Shown piece after piece: positions 5,076 through 5,582 of a stretch of DNA of 5,582 nucleotides. How positions within the stretch are numbered: the first letter of the stretch is position 1; the number at the start of each line of letters is the position of its first letter. The stretch is from Candidatus Margulisiibacteriota bacterium (GTDB taxonomy: Bacteria > Margulisbacteria > Termititenacia > Termititenacales > Termititenacaceae). The notes beneath the pieces are model-generated. The model saw only the letters and a program-made list of their open reading frames with translations. It ran no database searches and was not told where the DNA came from. The stretch covers positions 1-5,582 of the forward strand of contig JAIRZV010000084.1 of the NCBI GenBank assembly GCA_031267055.1, in the 5' to 3' direction. The translations under genes and the position numbers were made by a program.

Positions 5076-5184
5076 CAGAGCGAATATTTTGCCGTAAGCG
5101 CGTTTTGGCTCGAACTTAACAAGCGACACAGCCGCGAAGTTAAGTGAGAGTCCACGACGCGCGGCGGTAAAGATATTCGCTCTG
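5076..5184 (+). repeat. Small hairpin repeat with 12-bp perfect terminal inverted repeats, copy B
   Basis: A 109-base unit with perfect ends CAGAGCGAATAT (5076-5087) and ATATTCGCTCTG (5173-5184). Inside, ACTTAAC (5114-5120) pairs with GTTAAGT (5139-5145), and a GC-rich inner hairpin lies between. It aligns along its length with 2441-2548 on the opposite strand. Relative to that copy the stem has changed G:C to A:T with pairing kept. It is the best preserved copy and has no ORF of its own. It begins 6 bases after the 22-bp inverted repeat ends. Confidence 0.7.
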
Positions 5185-5236
5185 ATTTTTAATGGAGCAG
5201 GCGCAAATATTTCGTGAAAATATCCCAAAAATATTC

Positions 5237-5259
5237 CCGTGGAACAAAATGTTTCACGG
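5237..5259. promoter_or_regulatory. Everted pair of parS half-sites (outward-facing), or a hairpin
   Basis: CCGTGGAACA-AAA-TGTTTCACGG consists of a near-perfect right half of parS followed by a perfect left half, the reverse of the normal order. The arms match 9 of 10, with a G-T pair as the exception. ParB would meet each half facing away from the other, so normal clamp loading is doubtful. The same bases can also fold as an RNA hairpin. Confidence 0.45.
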
Positions 5260-5272
5260 AGTAGTTGCCAAA

Positions 5273-5294
5273 TGTTCATTTTTGAACACTTTTT
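5273..5294 (+). terminator. Hairpin plus T-run, candidate intrinsic terminator
   Basis: TGTTCA-TTTT-TGAACA (5273-5288) is a perfect 6-bp stem followed by CTTTTT. The stem is AT-rich and weak, but the T-run is in the right place for ending rightward transcription from the parB side before the small gene at 5368. Confidence 0.4.
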
Positions 5295-5315
5295 GCCGAA
5301 AACATCGAAAAATCT

Positions 5316-5324
5316 TGGTATATT
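5316..5324 (+). promoter_or_regulatory. Extended -10 promoter for the 54-residue gene
   Basis: TGGTATATT fits the extended -10 form (TGn then TATAAT-like). No good -35 box is at the right distance (TTGCCG at 5293 is 20 bases away). Transcription would start near 5331, leaving a leader of about 37 bases that contains the ribosome site. Confidence 0.4.
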
Positions 5325-5367
5325 TCTTTCTACTTTCTCTGGCGGAAAGGGAAAGGGGGGAATAAAA

Positions 5368-5532
5368 ATGATTTACAGCGCGTTCAATGATCGCATGAAT
5401 CTGCTGGCCGAGCGGCCGTCCCTGCGCGAGAAAGTGCGTCTGATCCAGGCCGCCGCGCAAAAAGCCGAGTGGGTGGAAACGGCTCTCGAGCATAAACGCT
5501 TGGCGGATTTTGTTTACACGGCACGGATCTAA
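5368..5532 (+). CDS. Small hypothetical protein, 54 residues
   Basis: I do not recognise this protein. It has 54 residues, is rich in Ala, Leu, Glu, Arg and Lys, and should form two amphipathic helices (about residues 5-14 and 17-50). It has no Cys, signal peptide or membrane segment, which suggests a small soluble, perhaps helix-bundle, protein. The start at 5368 is chosen because six Gs (5355-5360) lie 7 bases upstream, nearly the same ribosome site as the tail-fibre gene. An in-frame ATG at 5239 would add 43 residues read through the everted parS pair, the terminator hairpin and the promoter, so it is unlikely. GC-rich third positions agree with the other genes here. Another probable start follows 39 bases after the stop. 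Confidence 0.7.
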   Translation: MIYSAFNDRMNLLAERPSLREKVRLIQAAAQKAEWVETALEHKRLADFVYTARI

Positions 5533-5557
5533 TTCTGATTTTCTTTGCGGGCGTACG

Positions 5558-5566
5558 TGTTAAAAT
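5558..5566 (+). promoter_or_regulatory. Extended -10 promoter just before a probable new gene
   Basis: TGTTAAAAT matches the extended -10 form and ends 5 bases before an ATG at 5572. No Shine-Dalgarno lies between. The spacing is like that of the GNAT and parA starts. Confidence 0.35.
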
Positions 5567-5571
5567 CGCGT

Positions 5572-5582
5572 ATGCCCGAAAC
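5572..5582 (+). CDS. Probable start of a further gene (first codons only)
   Basis: ATG CCC GAA AC begins here and runs off the window (M-P-E-). The call rests only on the extended -10 motif just upstream and the 39-base gap after the preceding stop. No product can be given. Confidence 0.3.

Noticed and set aside
2441..5184. CRISPR array
   Set aside because: The repeats are three, diverged, in mixed orientation and far apart, without regular spacers or cas genes.
5004..5279. 91-residue frame on the minus strand after parB
   Set aside because: It runs across the inverted-repeat arm, the whole of repeat copy B and the parS-like pair, has no ribosome site and no family resemblance.
5239..5367. 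Upstream in-frame start for the 54-residue gene
   Set aside because: The added 43 residues are encoded by the everted parS pair, the terminator-like hairpin and the probable promoter, and no ribosome site precedes that ATG.

Overview
This is a bacterial chromosome segment carrying a ParABS chromosome-partitioning locus. The evidence is a parA-parB operon, two perfect 16-bp parS palindromes and several part-sites. ParABS of this type usually lies near the replication origin, but no gidAB, dnaA or convincing origin is visible here. Base composition is mixed: about 55% GC in most of parB and 30% GC at its 3' end, by hand count. Genes use both Shine-Dalgarno and apparently leaderless starts. I cannot place the organism from this window. 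An uncultured or deeply branching bacterium fits, but that is inference.

Layout, left to right. (1) The 3' end of a MATE-family multidrug/cation antiporter. (2) Convergent with it, a lone phage-type tail-fibre gene with a collar-like, HxH-bearing C-terminus. (3) Divergent from the fibre gene, a small XRE-family repressor, with overlapping back-to-back promoters between the two. (4) A 375-bp non-coding stretch holding a long hairpin, a parS part-site, a small repeat, a perfect parS and a second repeat. (5) An SSAT-like GNAT acetyltransferase on the minus strand. (6) A second perfect parS inside the GNAT/parA divergent promoter region. (7) parA and parB, overlapping by 11 bases. (8) A 568-bp non-coding stretch with a 22-bp perfect inverted repeat, a third repeat copy with 12-bp perfect terminal inverted repeats, and a pair of outward-facing parS half-sites. 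(9) A 54-residue orphan protein, then the probable first codons of another gene.

How it works together. ParB (a CTP-dependent clamp) loads at parS, and ParA (a deviant Walker ATPase) moves the complex. The parS at 3061 covers the probable -35 element of the GNAT gene and lies just upstream of the parA promoter, so ParB may also regulate both genes. The XRE/tail-fibre pair looks like a self-contained switch module of phage ancestry. The most unusual material is non-coding: a family of three diverged hairpin repeats clustered around the par locus, one of them bracketed by an 11-bp duplication of parS sequence, and an abrupt composition break inside parB.
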